Source: Streptomyces sp. Je 1-369
Lineage (GTDB): Bacteria > Actinomycetota > Actinomycetes > Streptomycetales > Streptomycetaceae
Direction: 5' to 3'
DNA: 64,000 nucleotides
Assembly: GCF_026810505.1 (NCBI RefSeq)
Contig: NZ_CP101750.1
Span: 6,257,501-6,321,500 of the forward strand
Of the stretch, positions 9,156-17,512 are shown piece after piece. The position numbers and the translations under genes were made by a program. How positions within the stretch are numbered: the stretch's first letter is position 1; each line of letters starts with the position of its first letter. The notes below the pieces were generated by a model that did not search any database, was not told the DNA's origin, and saw nothing but the letters and a program-made list of their open reading frames with translations.

Positions 9156-9356
9156 ATGAAGACTGTGAAGTCGACGATGTTCCGCAACATAGCCAACCCG
9201 CGCCGCACCACTCTCGCGCACCTCACGGACGCGGAGGAGCTCCAGACCGCGGCCGACCGCCCGGAGCACGCCGTCGAGCTCCCGACCCAGACCGCCAACC
9301 CCAAGCGCACGATCCTCATGGACGCCCCGGAGCAGCCCACCCCTGTGGCGAGCTGA
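9156..9356 (+). CDS. Small conserved protein with two ANPxRTxL repeats, function unknown
   Basis: A 66-residue hydrophilic protein. It carries the same motif twice: ANPRRTTLAH about residues 13-22 and ANPKRTILMD about 48-57, joined by an Ala/Glu-rich linker. It has no Cys, signal peptide or membrane segment. The ATG at 9156 (MKTVKSTM) has no good ribosome site. An in-frame ATG at 9093 would add 21 residues, and CAGGG abuts that start, so the start is uncertain. It sits divergently upstream of conservon 1 and 80 bp before the FAH gene. I believe similar small proteins occur at this place in other Streptomyces. The repeats could be binding or modification sites; that is speculation. Confidence 0.6.
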   Translation: MKTVKSTMFRNIANPRRTTLAHLTDAEELQTAADRPEHAVELPTQTANPKRTILMDAPEQPTPVAS

Positions 9357-9435
9357 TCACGCGAGGTCGGACCCCCTTGCCGCGTTAGCCTGGAGTGTCA
9401 GACTCCACCCATTCCAGCAAGGGGCCGAGGCACAC

Positions 9436-10224
9436 GTGCGCATCGCCAGGTTCTCCATCGACGGCAACGTCGCCTTCGGCGCGGTCGAGGGCGAAAGCCC
9501 CCCCGGAACGACCGACGGTCTTGTCCTCGACATCATCAAGGGCATCCCGTTCGCGGACTTCGAGCTCTCCGGCACGAAGGTCCCGCTGAGCAAGGTCAGG
9601 CTGCTGCCGCCGGTGCTCCCCAACAAGGTCGTCGGCATCGGCCGCAACTACGCGGAGCACGCGGCGGAGCTCGGCAACGAGGTCCCCGACGTCCCGGTCG
9701 CCTTCTTCAAGCCGTCCACCTCCGTGGCGGGCCCCGGCGACGCCATCGTGTACCCCTCCTTCTCGCAGGAGGTGCACCACGAGGCCGAGCTCGCCGTCGT
9801 CATCGGCCGCATGTGCCGCGAGGTCCCGCGCGAACGCGCCCGTGACGTCATCCTCGGCTACACCTGCGCCAACGACGTCACCGCGCGTGACGTCCAGAAG
9901 CGCGAGAACCAGTGGGCCAGGGCCAAGGGCTTCGACACCTCCTGCCCGCTCGGCCCCTGGGTGGAGACCGACCTCGACCCGTCCGACCTCACCATCCAGT
10001 GCACGGTCAACGGCGAACAGCGCCAGCTCGGACGGACGACCGAGATGGTCCGCTCCGTCGAGGACCTCATCGTGCACATCTCCGAGGCCATGACGCTGCT
10101 CCCCGGCGACGTCATCCTCACGGGCACCCCGGCAGGGGTCGGCCCGCTCAACGTCGGCGACGAGGTCGCCGTCACCATCGAAGGCATCGGCACTCTCACC
10201 AACAGGGTGATCAAGCGTGGCTAA
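9436..10224 (+). CDS. Fumarylacetoacetate hydrolase (FAH) family protein
   Basis: A 262-residue FAH-family enzyme, usually a metal-dependent hydrolase, isomerase or decarboxylase of acylpyruvate or oxo-diacid compounds. The fold core starts at [15 protein letters not shown]. Metal ligands are expected at [14 protein letters not shown] and in [14 protein letters not shown], and the C-terminal signature [16 protein letters not shown] is present. Substrate cannot be told from sequence. The GTG start at 9436 follows GGGGCCGAGG. It overlaps gltX by 8 bp, and this FAH-gltX pairing is conserved in actinobacteria including mycobacteria, so the two are co-transcribed although no functional link is known. 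Confidence 0.95.
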   Translation: MRIARFSIDGNVAFGAVEGESPPGTTDGLVLDIIKGIPFADFELSGTKVPLSKVRLLPPVLPNKVVGIGRNYAEHAAELGNEVPDVPVAFFKPSTSVAGPGDAIVYPSFSQEVHHEAELAVVIGRMCREVPRERARDVILGYTCANDVTARDVQKRENQWARAKGFDTSCPLGPWVETDLDPSDLTIQCTVNGEQRQLGRTTEMVRSVEDLIVHISEAMTLLPGDVILTGTPAGVGPLNVGDEVAVTIEGIGTLTNRVIKRG

Positions 10225-11695
10225 CGCGACCCCCGTACGCGTACGGTTCTGTCCCTCGCCGACCGGCAACCCCCACGTGGGCCTGGTCCGCACCGCCCTC
10301 TTCAACTGGGCCTACGCCCGGCACAACGAGGGCACCCTGGTCTTCCGCATCGAGGACACCGACGCTGCACGCGACTCCGAGGAGTCGTACGAGCAGCTGC
10401 TCGACTCGATGCGCTGGCTGGGCTTCGACTGGGACGAGGGCCCCGAGGTCGGCGGCCCGCACGCGCCGTACCGCCAGTCGCAGCGCATGGACATCTACAA
10501 GGACGTCGCCGCCAAGCTCATCGACGGTGGCTACGCCTACCCCTGCTACTGCACCACCGAGGAGCTGGACGCCCGCCGCGAGGCCGCCCGCGCCGCCGGC
10601 AAGCCGTCCGGGTACGACGGGCACTGCCGCGACCTCACCGCCGAGCAGATCGAGGCGTACGAGGCCGAGGGCCGCAAGCACATCATCCGCTTCCGGATGC
10701 CCGACGAGGCCACGACCTTCACCGACCTGGTCCGCGGCGAGATCACCGTCCAGGCGGAGAACGTCACCGACTACGGCATCGTCCGCGCGAACGGCGCCCC
10801 GCTCTACACCCTCGTCAACCCGGTCGACGACGCGCTGATGGAGATCACCCACGTCCTGCGCGGCGAGGACCTGCTCTCCTCCACGCCCCGCCAGATCGCC
10901 CTCTACAAGGCGCTCATCGAGCTCGGCGTCGCCAAGGCGATCCCCGAGTTCGGCCACCTCCCGTACGTCATGGGCGAGGGCAACAAGAAGCTCAGCAAGC
11001 GCGACCCCCAGGCCTCGCTCAACCTCTACCGCGAGCGCGGCTTCCTCCCCGAGGGCCTTCTGAACTACCTGTCCCTCCTGGGCTGGTCGTTCTCGGCGGA
11101 CCAGGACGTCTTCTCGATCCCCGACATGGTCGCCAAGTTCGACCTCGCGGACGTGAACGCGAACCCGGCCCGCTTCGACCTGAAGAAGGCCGAGGCGATC
11201 AACGCCGACCACATCCGCATGCTGGACGTGAAGACCTTCGCCGAGGCCTGCGAGCCGTGGCTGAAGGCCCCGCACGCCAACTGGGCGCCCGAGGAGTTCG
11301 ACGAGGCCGCCTGGCAGGCCATCGCGCCGCACGCGCAGACCCGCCTCAAGGTCCTCTCCGAGATCACGGACAACGTCGACTTCCTGTTCCGCGCGGAGCC
11401 GGTCTTCGACGAGCCGTCCTGGACGAAGGCGATGAAGGAGGGCTCCGACGCGCTCCTGCGCACGGCCCGCGCCAAGCTGGACGCGGCCGACTGGACCTCC
11501 CCCGAGTCCCTCAAGGAGGCCGTCCTGGCCGCCGGCGAGGAGCACGGCCTCAAGCTCGGCAAGGCCCAGGCCCCGGTCCGCGTGGCCGTCACCGGCCGCA
11601 CCATCGGCCTGCCGCTCTTCGAGTCCCTGGAGATCCTGGGCAAGGAGAAGGCACTCACCCGCATCGACGCGGCCCTGGCCAAGCTGACCGCGTAA
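10217..11695 (+). CDS. gltX: Glutamyl-tRNA synthetase
   Basis: Class I glutamyl-tRNA synthetase, 492 residues, full length. The HIGH-type motif is [10 protein letters not shown] (about residues 13-22) and the KMSKS-type motif is KKLSKRDP (about 258-265); the RIEDTD signature of GluRS is at about 43-48. It loads Glu on tRNA-Glu. Because Streptomyces generally lack GlnRS, it should also charge tRNA-Gln for later amidation by GatCAB. This fits the five tRNA-Glu/Gln genes that start 0.9 kb downstream. The GTG start overlaps the FAH gene by 8 bp. Confidence 0.97.
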   Translation: MANATPVRVRFCPSPTGNPHVGLVRTALFNWAYARHNEGTLVFRIEDTDAARDSEESYEQLLDSMRWLGFDWDEGPEVGGPHAPYRQSQRMDIYKDVAAKLIDGGYAYPCYCTTEELDARREAARAAGKPSGYDGHCRDLTAEQIEAYEAEGRKHIIRFRMPDEATTFTDLVRGEITVQAENVTDYGIVRANGAPLYTLVNPVDDALMEITHVLRGEDLLSSTPRQIALYKALIELGVAKAIPEFGHLPYVMGEGNKKLSKRDPQASLNLYRERGFLPEGLLNYLSLLGWSFSADQDVFSIPDMVAKFDLADVNANPARFDLKKAEAINADHIRMLDVKTFAEACEPWLKAPHANWAPEEFDEAAWQAIAPHAQTRLKVLSEITDNVDFLFRAEPVFDEPSWTKAMKEGSDALLRTARAKLDAADWTSPESLKEAVLAAGEEHGLKLGKAQAPVRVAVTGRTIGLPLFESLEILGKEKALTRIDAALAKLTA

Positions 11696-11736
11696 GCGTG
11701 TGAGCGCGTAAGCGCGTAAGCAGGGCGTACGTAAAC

Positions 11737-11772
11737 GAAGGACCCGGAAGCCTCCACGGCTCCGGGTCCTTC
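11737..11772. terminator. Terminator hairpin after gltX
   Basis: 12-bp perfect stem GAAGGACCCGGA / TCCGGGTCCTTC with a 12-base loop, placed 41 bp after the gltX stop and ending 15 bp before the HAD gene start. There is no T-run, as is usual for Streptomyces terminators. GCGCGTAA occurs as a short direct repeat just before it. Confidence 0.75.
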
Positions 11773-11787
11773 GCATACGGTCGACGT

Positions 11788-12516
11788 ATGCCGATCAAAG
11801 CCGTCGTCTGGGACATCGATGACACGATCTTCGACTACGCGCGCGCCGACACCACCGGCATGCACGCGCACCTCACGGCAGAGGGGCTCCTGGAGCGGTA
11901 CGAGTCGGCGGAGCGGGCGCTCGACCGGTGGCGGGAGCTCACCGAGCTTCATTGGGCCCGATTCGGCGCCGGGGGGATCACCTTCCAGGAACAGCGCCGC
12001 GACCGCGTGCGTGACTTCATGGACGCCCCCGGCCTCTCCGACGACGACGCCGACGCCTGGTTCGAGCGTTACGTCGGTCACTACGAATCGGCCTGGTCCC
12101 TGTTCCCCGACACCCTCCCCACCCTCGACGCGCTCGCCGACGGGTACCGCCACGCGGTCCTCTCCAACTCCGCGCTGATCGTCCAGGAGCGCAAACTGAC
12201 CGCCCTCGGCGTACGCGACCGCTTCGAAGCCGTGCTGTGCGCGGCCGACCTGGGCGTCTCCAAACCCGCCCCCGAGGCGTTCCTCGCGGCCTGCACCCAC
12301 CTCGGCCTCGCGCCCGCGGAGATCGCCTACGTCGGCGACCAGCCGGAGATCGACGCCAGGGGCGCCAGGGACGCGGGGCTGCTCGGGATCTGGCTCGACC
12401 GGAACGGCTCGGCGGGGGACGGCCCGACGGGCGTGCACCGCATCAGGGCCCTCTCCGAGCTCCCCGCGCTGCTGCGGGCGGATACCCGTTTTGGAGCGCC
12501 GTCCACCTTCGGGTAA
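11788..12516 (+). CDS. HAD-superfamily phosphohydrolase
   Basis: A 242-residue HAD phosphatase. Motif I is WDIDDTIFD (Asp nucleophile and Asp+2, about residues 9-12), followed by a helical cap. Motif II is VLSNSA, motif III the Lys in GVSKPAPEAF, and motif IV AYVGDQPEIDARGARDAG. These are the complete catalytic residues for phosphate monoester hydrolysis. The substrate is unknown; family members act on sugar phosphates, phosphoglycolate or nucleotides. It stands between the gltX terminator and the tRNA cluster and is probably transcribed alone. Confidence 0.93.
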   Translation: MPIKAVVWDIDDTIFDYARADTTGMHAHLTAEGLLERYESAERALDRWRELTELHWARFGAGGITFQEQRRDRVRDFMDAPGLSDDDADAWFERYVGHYESAWSLFPDTLPTLDALADGYRHAVLSNSALIVQERKLTALGVRDRFEAVLCAADLGVSKPAPEAFLAACTHLGLAPAEIAYVGDQPEIDARGARDAGLLGIWLDRNGSAGDGPTGVHRIRALSELPALLRADTRFGAPSTFG

Positions 12517-12603
12517 TGTTCTTCCTGCGCCGCCCGAGAGGGCCGAAAGGTCCGGCCGGGAAGCGTAAGTCAAACAAAACCCCGTCAAGGGGTGGCGCTT
12601 TGA

Positions 12604-12675
12604 TGGCCTATGGTGTAATTGGCAGCACGACGGTTTCTGGTTCCGTTAGTCTAGGTTCGAGTCCTGGTAGGCCAG
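12604..12675 (+). tRNA. tRNA-Gln (anticodon CTG), copy 1
   Basis: 72-nt tRNA. Acceptor stem TGGCCTA pairs with TAGGCCA, with discriminator G. The loop TTCTGGT gives anticodon CTG, and the T arm contains GGTTCGAGTCC. CCA is not encoded. It differs from copy 2 by one flipped acceptor base pair and one variable-loop base. A short hairpin, CCCCGTCAAGGGG, precedes it. Confidence 0.95.
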
Positions 12676-12716
12676 CTCGCAGAGCTCATCTGCAATCTGT
12701 GGATCTCATCCACAAG

Positions 12717-12789
12717 GCCCCCGTTGTGTAGCGGCCTAGCACGCCGCCCTCTCAAGGCGGTAGCGCCGGTTCGAATCCGGTCGGGGGTA
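12717..12789 (+). tRNA. tRNA-Glu (anticodon CTC), copy 1
   Basis: 73-nt tRNA. Acceptor GCCCCCG pairs with CGGGGGT, anticodon stem CCGCC/GGCGG with loop CTCTCAA gives anticodon CTC. T arm CCGGTTCGAATCCGG. CCA is not encoded. Identical to the two other tRNA-Glu copies in the cluster. Confidence 0.96.
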
Positions 12790-12851
12790 CAGATCCTTCC
12801 CGCGGGGACAGATCGGGTCGCACCCACTGTCACTGATGCAGGATCGCTAGG

Positions 12852-12924
12852 GCCCCCGTTGTGTAGCGGCCTAGCACGCCGCCCTCTCAAGGCGGTAGCG
12901 CCGGTTCGAATCCGGTCGGGGGTA
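12852..12924 (+). tRNA. tRNA-Glu (anticodon CTC), copy 2
   Basis: 73-nt tRNA identical base for base to the copies at 12717 and 13056, with anticodon CTC. It lies 62 bp after copy 1, presumably on one polycistronic tRNA transcript. Confidence 0.96.
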
Positions 12925-12933
12925 CTGTAGGTA

Positions 12934-12948
12934 CTAGACCTGGTCTAG
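12934..12948. repeat. Perfect inverted repeat between tRNA-Glu copy 2 and tRNA-Gln copy 2
   Basis: CTAGACC-T-GGTCTAG, 7-bp arms with a 1-bp centre, only 9 bp after the tRNA-Glu and 7 bp before the tRNA-Gln. The one-base centre is too tight for an RNA hairpin at full arm length. It may be a protein site or part of a tRNA processing region. Confidence 0.6.
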
Positions 12949-12955
12949 ACCACAT

Positions 12956-13027
12956 TGGGCTATGGTGTAATTGGCAGCACGACGGTTTCTGGTTCCGTTA
13001 GTTTAGGTTCGAGTCCTGGTAGCCCAG
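12956..13027 (+). tRNA. tRNA-Gln (anticodon CTG), copy 2
   Basis: 72-nt tRNA with anticodon CTG. The acceptor is TGGGCTA/TAGCCCA, so the fourth pair is G-C where copy 1 has C-G. The variable region has T where copy 1 has C. Otherwise identical to copy 1. Confidence 0.95.
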
Positions 13028-13055
13028 CCGGATCATGTGGCAGCACAAGATCCTT

Positions 13056-13128
13056 GCCCCCGTTGTGTAGCGGCCTAGCACGCCGCCCTCTCAAGGCGGT
13101 AGCGCCGGTTCGAATCCGGTCGGGGGTA
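13056..13128 (+). tRNA. tRNA-Glu (anticodon CTC), copy 3
   Basis: 73-nt tRNA identical to the other two tRNA-Glu genes, last of the cluster. A strong hairpin at 13140-13167 follows. Confidence 0.96.
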
Positions 13129-13139
13129 CAAGAACGGCA

Positions 13140-13167
13140 GAGGGCCTTCCCGTGAGGGAAGGCCCTC
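13140..13167. terminator. Bidirectional terminator between the tRNA cluster and the MerR gene
   Basis: 12-bp perfect stem GAGGGCCTTCCC / GGGAAGGCCCTC with a GTGA loop. It ends the plus-strand tRNA transcript and lies 3 bp from the stop codon of the convergent MerR gene, so it probably serves both. Confidence 0.85.
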
Positions 13168-13170
13168 TCG

Positions 13171-13827
13171 TCATTCCCGCGGCGCCTCCTGCCCGTAACG
13201 TCGGCTGGACTCCTCGGCCTGCGCCATGCGGCGCAGACTCAGCAGGACCGGCTCGTAGAGCACCGTGAGCGCGACCGCCGCCTCCAGCTGCTCGTCCGGC
13301 GATTCGTACCGCTCGATCAAGTCCAGGTCCGTGACGGCCAGTTGCCGCCCCGCGCGCGCGTACGGCACCAAGTCCGCGACCCCGCACGGGTATCCGAGCC
13401 GGGCCAGCGTGCCCACGGCGGTCACCAGCATCCGATAGGCCGGCGACTCCGCCCCGTACGCCTCGGCGTTCCGCCAGCCGAGGCGTTCCAGCAGAGCGTC
13501 CACCGTGTGGCGCGCCGCCTCCCGGGGCGGGTCGTCCGCAGTGGACTCCGGTCCGTGCGGCAGGGCCCATACCGCTGTGCCCAGGCGGGAGTTGTGGTCC
13601 AGCGAGTCGTCCTCCAGCGCGGCGAGCACCTCGCGCGCCGACGCGATCGGCACCCGGCCCACCTGGACCAGCGCCCGCACCAGCCGCAGCCGCTGCAGAT
13701 GGGCGTCGTCGTACTCGGCCTGCGTCGCCGTCACGCGGTGGCCCGGCGGGAGCAGTCCCTCGCGCAGGTAGTACTTGACCGTGGCCGTGGGGACCCCGCT
13801 GCGCCGGCTCAGTTCCGCCAGTCTCAT
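13171..13827 (-). CDS. MerR-family transcriptional regulator
   Basis: Regulator of 218 residues from the chosen ATG at 13827. The N-terminal MerR winged helix is MRLAELSRRSGVPTATVKYYLREGLLPPG, with the usual ATVKYYLREGLL wing pattern, followed by a dimerising helix and a ~130-residue all-helical effector region without recognisable metal-binding Cys. The frame could begin at 13899, but the family start and the operator position support 13827. It is divergent from the DUF4188 gene, with overlapping inverted repeats between them at 13869-13898. It probably activates that gene and represses itself. The ligand is unknown. Confidence 0.93.
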   Translation of the reverse strand: MRLAELSRRSGVPTATVKYYLREGLLPPGHRVTATQAEYDDAHLQRLRLVRALVQVGRVPIASAREVLAALEDDSLDHNSRLGTAVWALPHGPESTADDPPREAARHTVDALLERLGWRNAEAYGAESPAYRMLVTAVGTLARLGYPCGVADLVPYARAGRQLAVTDLDLIERYESPDEQLEAAVALTVLYEPVLLSLRRMAQAEESSRRYGQEAPRE

Positions 13828-13868
13828 CGGTTCGTGCCTCCTCTTGCGCTCCTCTTTGGAGAGTGTCA

Positions 13869-13898
13869 CTATCCAAGCATGGATAGCGGAACTATCCA
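13869..13898. promoter_or_regulatory. Nested inverted repeats, probable MerR operator
   Basis: Two perfect inverted repeats share a half-site: CTATCC-N6-GGATAG (13869-13886) and TGGATAG-N5-CTATCCA (13880-13898, 19 bp). They lie 41 bp upstream of the MerR start and 35 bp upstream of the DUF4188 start. A 19-bp dyad in a divergent promoter is what MerR proteins usually bind. Confidence 0.7.
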
Positions 13899-13933
13899 AC
13901 GTTCGGCCAAGGCTCCGTCAAGGGGGAACCGTC

Positions 13934-14419
13934 ATGGGCAACAAGCCGATCGAAGGGCGTACGACCGCCGAGACGGAAGGCGGCGTCGTCGTCTTCCACA
14001 TCGGGATGCGCATCAACGCCTTCCACGCCGTCCGCAGCTGGTGGCCCGTCTTCATGGCGATGCCCCGCATGCTGAAGGAGCTGTCGCGGGACCGGGAGAG
14101 CGGCCTGCTGGGCTACCGGATCCTGTTCAGCGGCGCACGCGTGGTGTACGTCGTGCAGTACTGGGAGTCGCAGGAGAAGCTGCTGGCGTACTCGGCCGCA
14201 CCGGACAAGTCGCACCGGCCCGCGTGGGCGACCTTCAACCGTCGCATCAGGGAAGGCCGCGGCAAGGTCGGCTTCTGGCACGAGACGTTCGTGGTGCCCG
14301 CCGGCGCGCATGAGCAGGTGTACGTGAACATGCCGCCGTTCGGTCTTGGCGCGGCCACCGGTGTGATGCCGGTCGGGCGTCGCGGGGAGCGGGCCGCCGA
14401 CCGTCTGAGGGCGGCCTGA
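13934..14419 (+). CDS. DUF4188 family protein (monooxygenase-like fold)
   Basis: A 161-residue DUF4188 protein. Conserved blocks visible: GRTTAETEGGVVVFHIGMRIN, the VRSWWPVFMAMPRMLKEL segment, VVYVVQYWESQEKLLAYS, and the C-terminal GFWHETFVVPAG...VYVNMPPFGLGAA. The family resembles ferredoxin-like alpha/beta-barrel haem or monooxygenase proteins; some relatives are annotated as aldoxime-dehydratase-like, but no activity is firmly known. The ATG at 13934 follows AGGGGGAACC. It is divergent from the MerR regulator across the inverted-repeat operator and is the likely regulated target. Confidence 0.9.
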   Translation: MGNKPIEGRTTAETEGGVVVFHIGMRINAFHAVRSWWPVFMAMPRMLKELSRDRESGLLGYRILFSGARVVYVVQYWESQEKLLAYSAAPDKSHRPAWATFNRRIREGRGKVGFWHETFVVPAGAHEQVYVNMPPFGLGAATGVMPVGRRGERAADRLRAA

Positions 14420-14446
14420 CCCCAGCCGAGGGGGAGGAGACACAGA

Positions 14447-14494
14447 AGCGCCGGAAGAGGCTGCCGCGGCGTTGAGGCAGCTTCTTCCGGCGCT
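14447..14494. terminator. Terminator hairpin between DUF4188 gene and ndgR
   Basis: Long near-perfect stem, AGCGCCGGAAGA(G)GCTGCC pairing with GGCAGC(T)TCTTCCGGCGCT, in a convergent intergenic region. Likely a bidirectional terminator for the DUF4188 gene and ndgR. Confidence 0.8.
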
Positions 14495-14527
14495 GTGCGT
14501 GTGTCGGCGCTCCCGGCGCCGTGAGCG

Positions 14528-15247
14528 TCAGCCGCCCGAGCGGCGCAGGGCCTCCGAGAGGCGTCCGGCGGCGTCGATGACCGCCTGGGCGTGCATCCGG
14601 CCGGGGTGGCGGGTCAGGCGCTCGATCGGTCCGGAGACCGAGACGGCGGCGACCACGCGGTTCGAGGGGCCCCGCACCGGCGCGGAGACGGACGCGACGC
14701 CCGGCTCGCGCTCGCCGATCGACTGGGCCCAGCCCCGGCGGCGTACGCCCGACAGGGCCGTGGCGGTGAAGCGGGCGCCCTGGAGGCCGCGGTGCAGCCG
14801 CTCCGGCTCCTCCCACGCCATCAGGATCTGCGCCGACGAGCCCGCCTTCATCGTGAGCGTCGAGCCGACCGGGACGGTGTCCCTGAGGCCCGACAGGCGC
14901 TCGGCCGCGGCCACGCAGATGCGCATGTCGCCCTGGCGGCGGTAGAGCTGCGCGCTCTCGCCCGTGACGTCGCGCAGGTGGGTCAGGACCGGGCCCGCCG
15001 TGGCGAGCAGGCGGTCCTCGCCCGCCGCGGCCGCGAGCTCCGAGAGGCGGGGACCGAGAATGAAACGGCCCTGCATGTCCCGAGCCACCATCCGGTGGTG
15101 TTCCAGTGCCACGGCCAGTCGGTGTGCCGTGGGTCGTGCGAGCCCGGTGGCCGCGACCAAGCCCGCGAGGGTGGCCGGACCGGACTCCAGAGCGCCCAGG
15201 ACAAGAGCCGCCTTGTCCAGAACGCCTACGCCGCTAGAGTTGTCCAT
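14528..15247 (-). CDS. ndgR: IclR-family regulator NdgR
   Basis: IclR regulator of 239 residues with an N-terminal winged helix ([41 protein letters not shown] pattern, about 8-50) and a C-terminal IclR effector domain. The place, divergent from leuC and next to leuCD, is that of NdgR of S. coelicolor (AreB in S. clavuligerus), which controls leuCD and other amino-acid genes and influences antibiotic production. ATG 15247 ([13 protein letters not shown]) is chosen over the frame's upstream start at 15358, matching homologue length. It ends at a shared terminator with the DUF4188 gene. Confidence 0.95.
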   Translation of the reverse strand: MDNSSGVGVLDKAALVLGALESGPATLAGLVAATGLARPTAHRLAVALEHHRMVARDMQGRFILGPRLSELAAAAGEDRLLATAGPVLTHLRDVTGESAQLYRRQGDMRICVAAAERLSGLRDTVPVGSTLTMKAGSSAQILMAWEEPERLHRGLQGARFTATALSGVRRRGWAQSIGEREPGVASVSAPVRGPSNRVVAAVSVSGPIERLTRHPGRMHAQAVIDAAGRLSEALRRSGG

Positions 15248-15427
15248 GCGTCGATACTCCCGTCTCACTCTGTGAAACGCAAGTTCAATTTTCTGCGAGA
15301 CGCGCCACTCTGTACGAGCGATCCGCGGACCAACGGATCGGCGGCCGACGCGCGGCACGAGGGGTACGTGCGTCGGCGAACGGATTCTCTAGTTGGGCCG
15401 GCGAAGCGGCCGGTCGGAGGGAAAGCG
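15248..15427. promoter_or_regulatory. ndgR-leuC divergent regulatory region
   Basis: 180 bp. CTGTGAAACGC (15270-15280) and CTGCGAGACGC (15293-15303) form a direct repeat 23 bp apart with 9 of 11 bases identical; a weaker CTGTACGAGCG follows at 15310. Known regulation of leuCD by NdgR makes these candidate NdgR sites. GGAGGGAAAG just before 15428 is the leuC ribosome site. Confidence 0.55.
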
Positions 15428-16852
15428 ATGGGTAGGACACTCGCGGAGAAGGTCTGGGACGACCACGTCGTCCGGCGCGCCGAGGGCGAGCCCGACCTCC
15501 TCTTCATCGATCTGCACCTGCTGCACGAGGTGACCAGCCCCCAGGCCTTCGACGGCCTCCGTCAGGCCGGCCGGCCGGTGCGGCGGCTCGACCTCACCAT
15601 CGCGACCGAGGATCACAACACCCCGACCCTCGACATCGACAAGCCGATCGCCGACCCGGTCTCGCGGGCTCAGCTGGAGACGCTGCGCAAGAACTGCGCC
15701 GACTTCGGCGTACGCCTGCACCCGCTGGGCGACGTCGAGCAGGGCGTCGTCCACGTGGTGGGACCGCAGCTGGGACTGACGCAGCCCGGCACCACGGTGG
15801 TCTGCGGCGACTCGCACACCTCCACCCACGGCGCCTTCGGCGCGCTGGCGTTCGGCATCGGCACCTCCCAGGTCGAGCACGTCCTGGCCACCCAGACGCT
15901 GCCGATGGCCCGCCCCAAGACCATGGCCATCACCGTCGACGGCGAACTGCCCGACGGCGTCACGGCCAAGGACCTGATCCTCGCCATCATCGCGAAGATC
16001 GGCACCGGCGGCGGCCAGGGATACGTCCTGGAGTACCGCGGCCCGGCCATCGAGAAGCTCTCGATGGAGGCGCGGATGACCATCTGCAACATGTCCATCG
16101 AGGCGGGCGCCCGCGCCGGGATGATCGCCCCCGACCGTACGACCTTCGACTACATCGAGGGCCGCGCCCACGCCCCGCAGGGCGAGGACTGGGACGCGGC
16201 GGTCGCGTACTGGAAGACCCTGAAGACCGACGACGACGCCGTCTTCGACGCGGAGGTCTACATCGACGCCGCCTCGCTGGCGCCGTTCGTCACCTGGGGC
16301 ACCAACCCGGGCCAGGGAGCGCCGCTTTCGGCGAGCGTCCCCGACCCTGCTTCGTACGAAGACGCTTCGGAGCGCTACGCCGCCGAAAAGGCCCTGGAAT
16401 ACATGGGGTTGACCGCCGGGCAGCCGCTGCGCGACATCAAGGTCGACACCGTCTTCGTAGGCTCGTGCACCAATGGCCGCATCGAGGACCTGCGGGCGGC
16501 CGCCTCCATCGTCGAGGGCCGCAAAGTCGCCGACGGCGTACGGATGCTGGTCGTCCCCGGCTCGGTGCGGGTCGCCCTCCAGGCCGTGGAGGAGGGCCTG
16601 GACAAGGTCTTCACCGGCGCCGGCGCCGAATGGCGGCACGCGGGCTGCTCGATGTGCCTGGGCATGAACCCCGACCAACTGGCTCCCGGCGAGCGCTCGG
16701 CGTCCACGTCGAACCGTAACTTCGAGGGCAGGCAGGGCAAGGGCGGGCGCACCCACCTGGTGTCCCCGCAGGTCGCCGCGGCCACCGCGGTCACCGGCCG
16801 CCTCTCCTCGCCCGCCGACCTGTCCGATGTCCCCGTGACCGCCGGAGTCTGA
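15428..16852 (+). CDS. leuC: 3-isopropylmalate dehydratase, large subunit
   Basis: Aconitase-family large subunit, 474 residues, isomerising 2-isopropylmalate to 3-isopropylmalate in leucine biosynthesis together with LeuD. The 4Fe-4S ligands are visible: C347 in [10 protein letters not shown] and C407/C410 in [25 protein letters not shown] carries active-site residues. The reading frame extends upstream into the ndgR region, but the ATG at 15428 ([15 protein letters not shown]) with GGAGGGAAAG upstream is the family start. leuD follows after 5 bp. Confidence 0.98.
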   Translation: MGRTLAEKVWDDHVVRRAEGEPDLLFIDLHLLHEVTSPQAFDGLRQAGRPVRRLDLTIATEDHNTPTLDIDKPIADPVSRAQLETLRKNCADFGVRLHPLGDVEQGVVHVVGPQLGLTQPGTTVVCGDSHTSTHGAFGALAFGIGTSQVEHVLATQTLPMARPKTMAITVDGELPDGVTAKDLILAIIAKIGTGGGQGYVLEYRGPAIEKLSMEARMTICNMSIEAGARAGMIAPDRTTFDYIEGRAHAPQGEDWDAAVAYWKTLKTDDDAVFDAEVYIDAASLAPFVTWGTNPGQGAPLSASVPDPASYEDASERYAAEKALEYMGLTAGQPLRDIKVDTVFVGSCTNGRIEDLRAAASIVEGRKVADGVRMLVVPGSVRVALQAVEEGLDKVFTGAGAEWRHAGCSMCLGMNPDQLAPGERSASTSNRNFEGRQGKGGRTHLVSPQVAAATAVTGRLSSPADLSDVPVTAGV

Positions 16853-16857
16853 GAACC

Positions 16858-17451
16858 ATGGAAGCATTCACCAAGCACACGGGCCGGGCCGTCCCGCTGC
16901 GCCGCAGCAACGTCGACACCGACCAGATCATCCCTGCTCACTGGCTCAAGAAGGTCACCAGGGACGGTTTCGAGGACGGGCTCTTCGAGGCCTGGCGCAA
17001 GGACTCCGAGTTCGTCCTCAACCGCCCCGAGCGACAGGGCTCCACGGTCCTGGTCGCCGGACCCGACTTCGGCACGGGCTCCTCGCGGGAGCACGCCGTG
17101 TGGGCGCTGCAGAACTTCGGCTTCAAGGCCGTCATCAGCTCCCGCTTCGCCGACATCTTCCGGGGCAACTCGCTGAAGAACGGCCTGCTCACCGTGGTGC
17201 TCGACCAGAAGGTCGTGGACGCGCTCTGGGAGCTGACGGAGCGGGATCCGCAGGCCGAGATCACCGTCGACCTGGAGGACCGCCAGGTCCGCGCCGAGGG
17301 CATCACCGCCGACTTCGAACTCGACGAGAACGCCCGCTGGCGCCTGCTGAACGGCCTGGACGACATCAGCATCACCCTGCGGAACGAGCCGGACATCGCC
17401 GCGTACGAGTCCGGGCGGCCCTCGTACAAGCCTCGGACCGTGCGGGTCTGA
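16858..17451 (+). CDS. leuD: 3-isopropylmalate dehydratase, small subunit
   Basis: Swivelling-domain subunit of isopropylmalate isomerase, 197 residues. Family signatures: [14 protein letters not shown] near the N-terminus and [15 protein letters not shown] (about residues 68-82), which closes over the substrate bound by LeuC. It is 5 bp downstream of leuC and thus co-transcribed. A strong hairpin at 17481-17512 ends the operon. Confidence 0.98.
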   Translation: MEAFTKHTGRAVPLRRSNVDTDQIIPAHWLKKVTRDGFEDGLFEAWRKDSEFVLNRPERQGSTVLVAGPDFGTGSSREHAVWALQNFGFKAVISSRFADIFRGNSLKNGLLTVVLDQKVVDALWELTERDPQAEITVDLEDRQVRAEGITADFELDENARWRLLNGLDDISITLRNEPDIAAYESGRPSYKPRTVRV

Positions 17452-17480
17452 CACCTCGCAACACCCCCGCAACACCCCGA

Positions 17481-17512
17481 CGTACCCCCAATCGTGAACG
17501 GTTGGGGGTACG
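17481..17512 (+). terminator. Terminator after leuCD
   Basis: 11-bp perfect stem CGTACCCCCAA / TTGGGGGTACG with a 10-base loop, 29 bp after the leuD stop. Confidence 0.8.

Noticed and set aside
12517..13139. tRNA cluster as attachment site of an integrated element
   Set aside because: No integrase, no truncated tRNA copy and no second copy of a tRNA 3' end with cargo; the repeated units are complete tRNA genes.
14591..15427. N-terminal extension of leuC through the ndgR region
   Set aside because: Reads antisense through ndgR; LeuC homologues start at [12 protein letters not shown], with a ribosome site at 15421.
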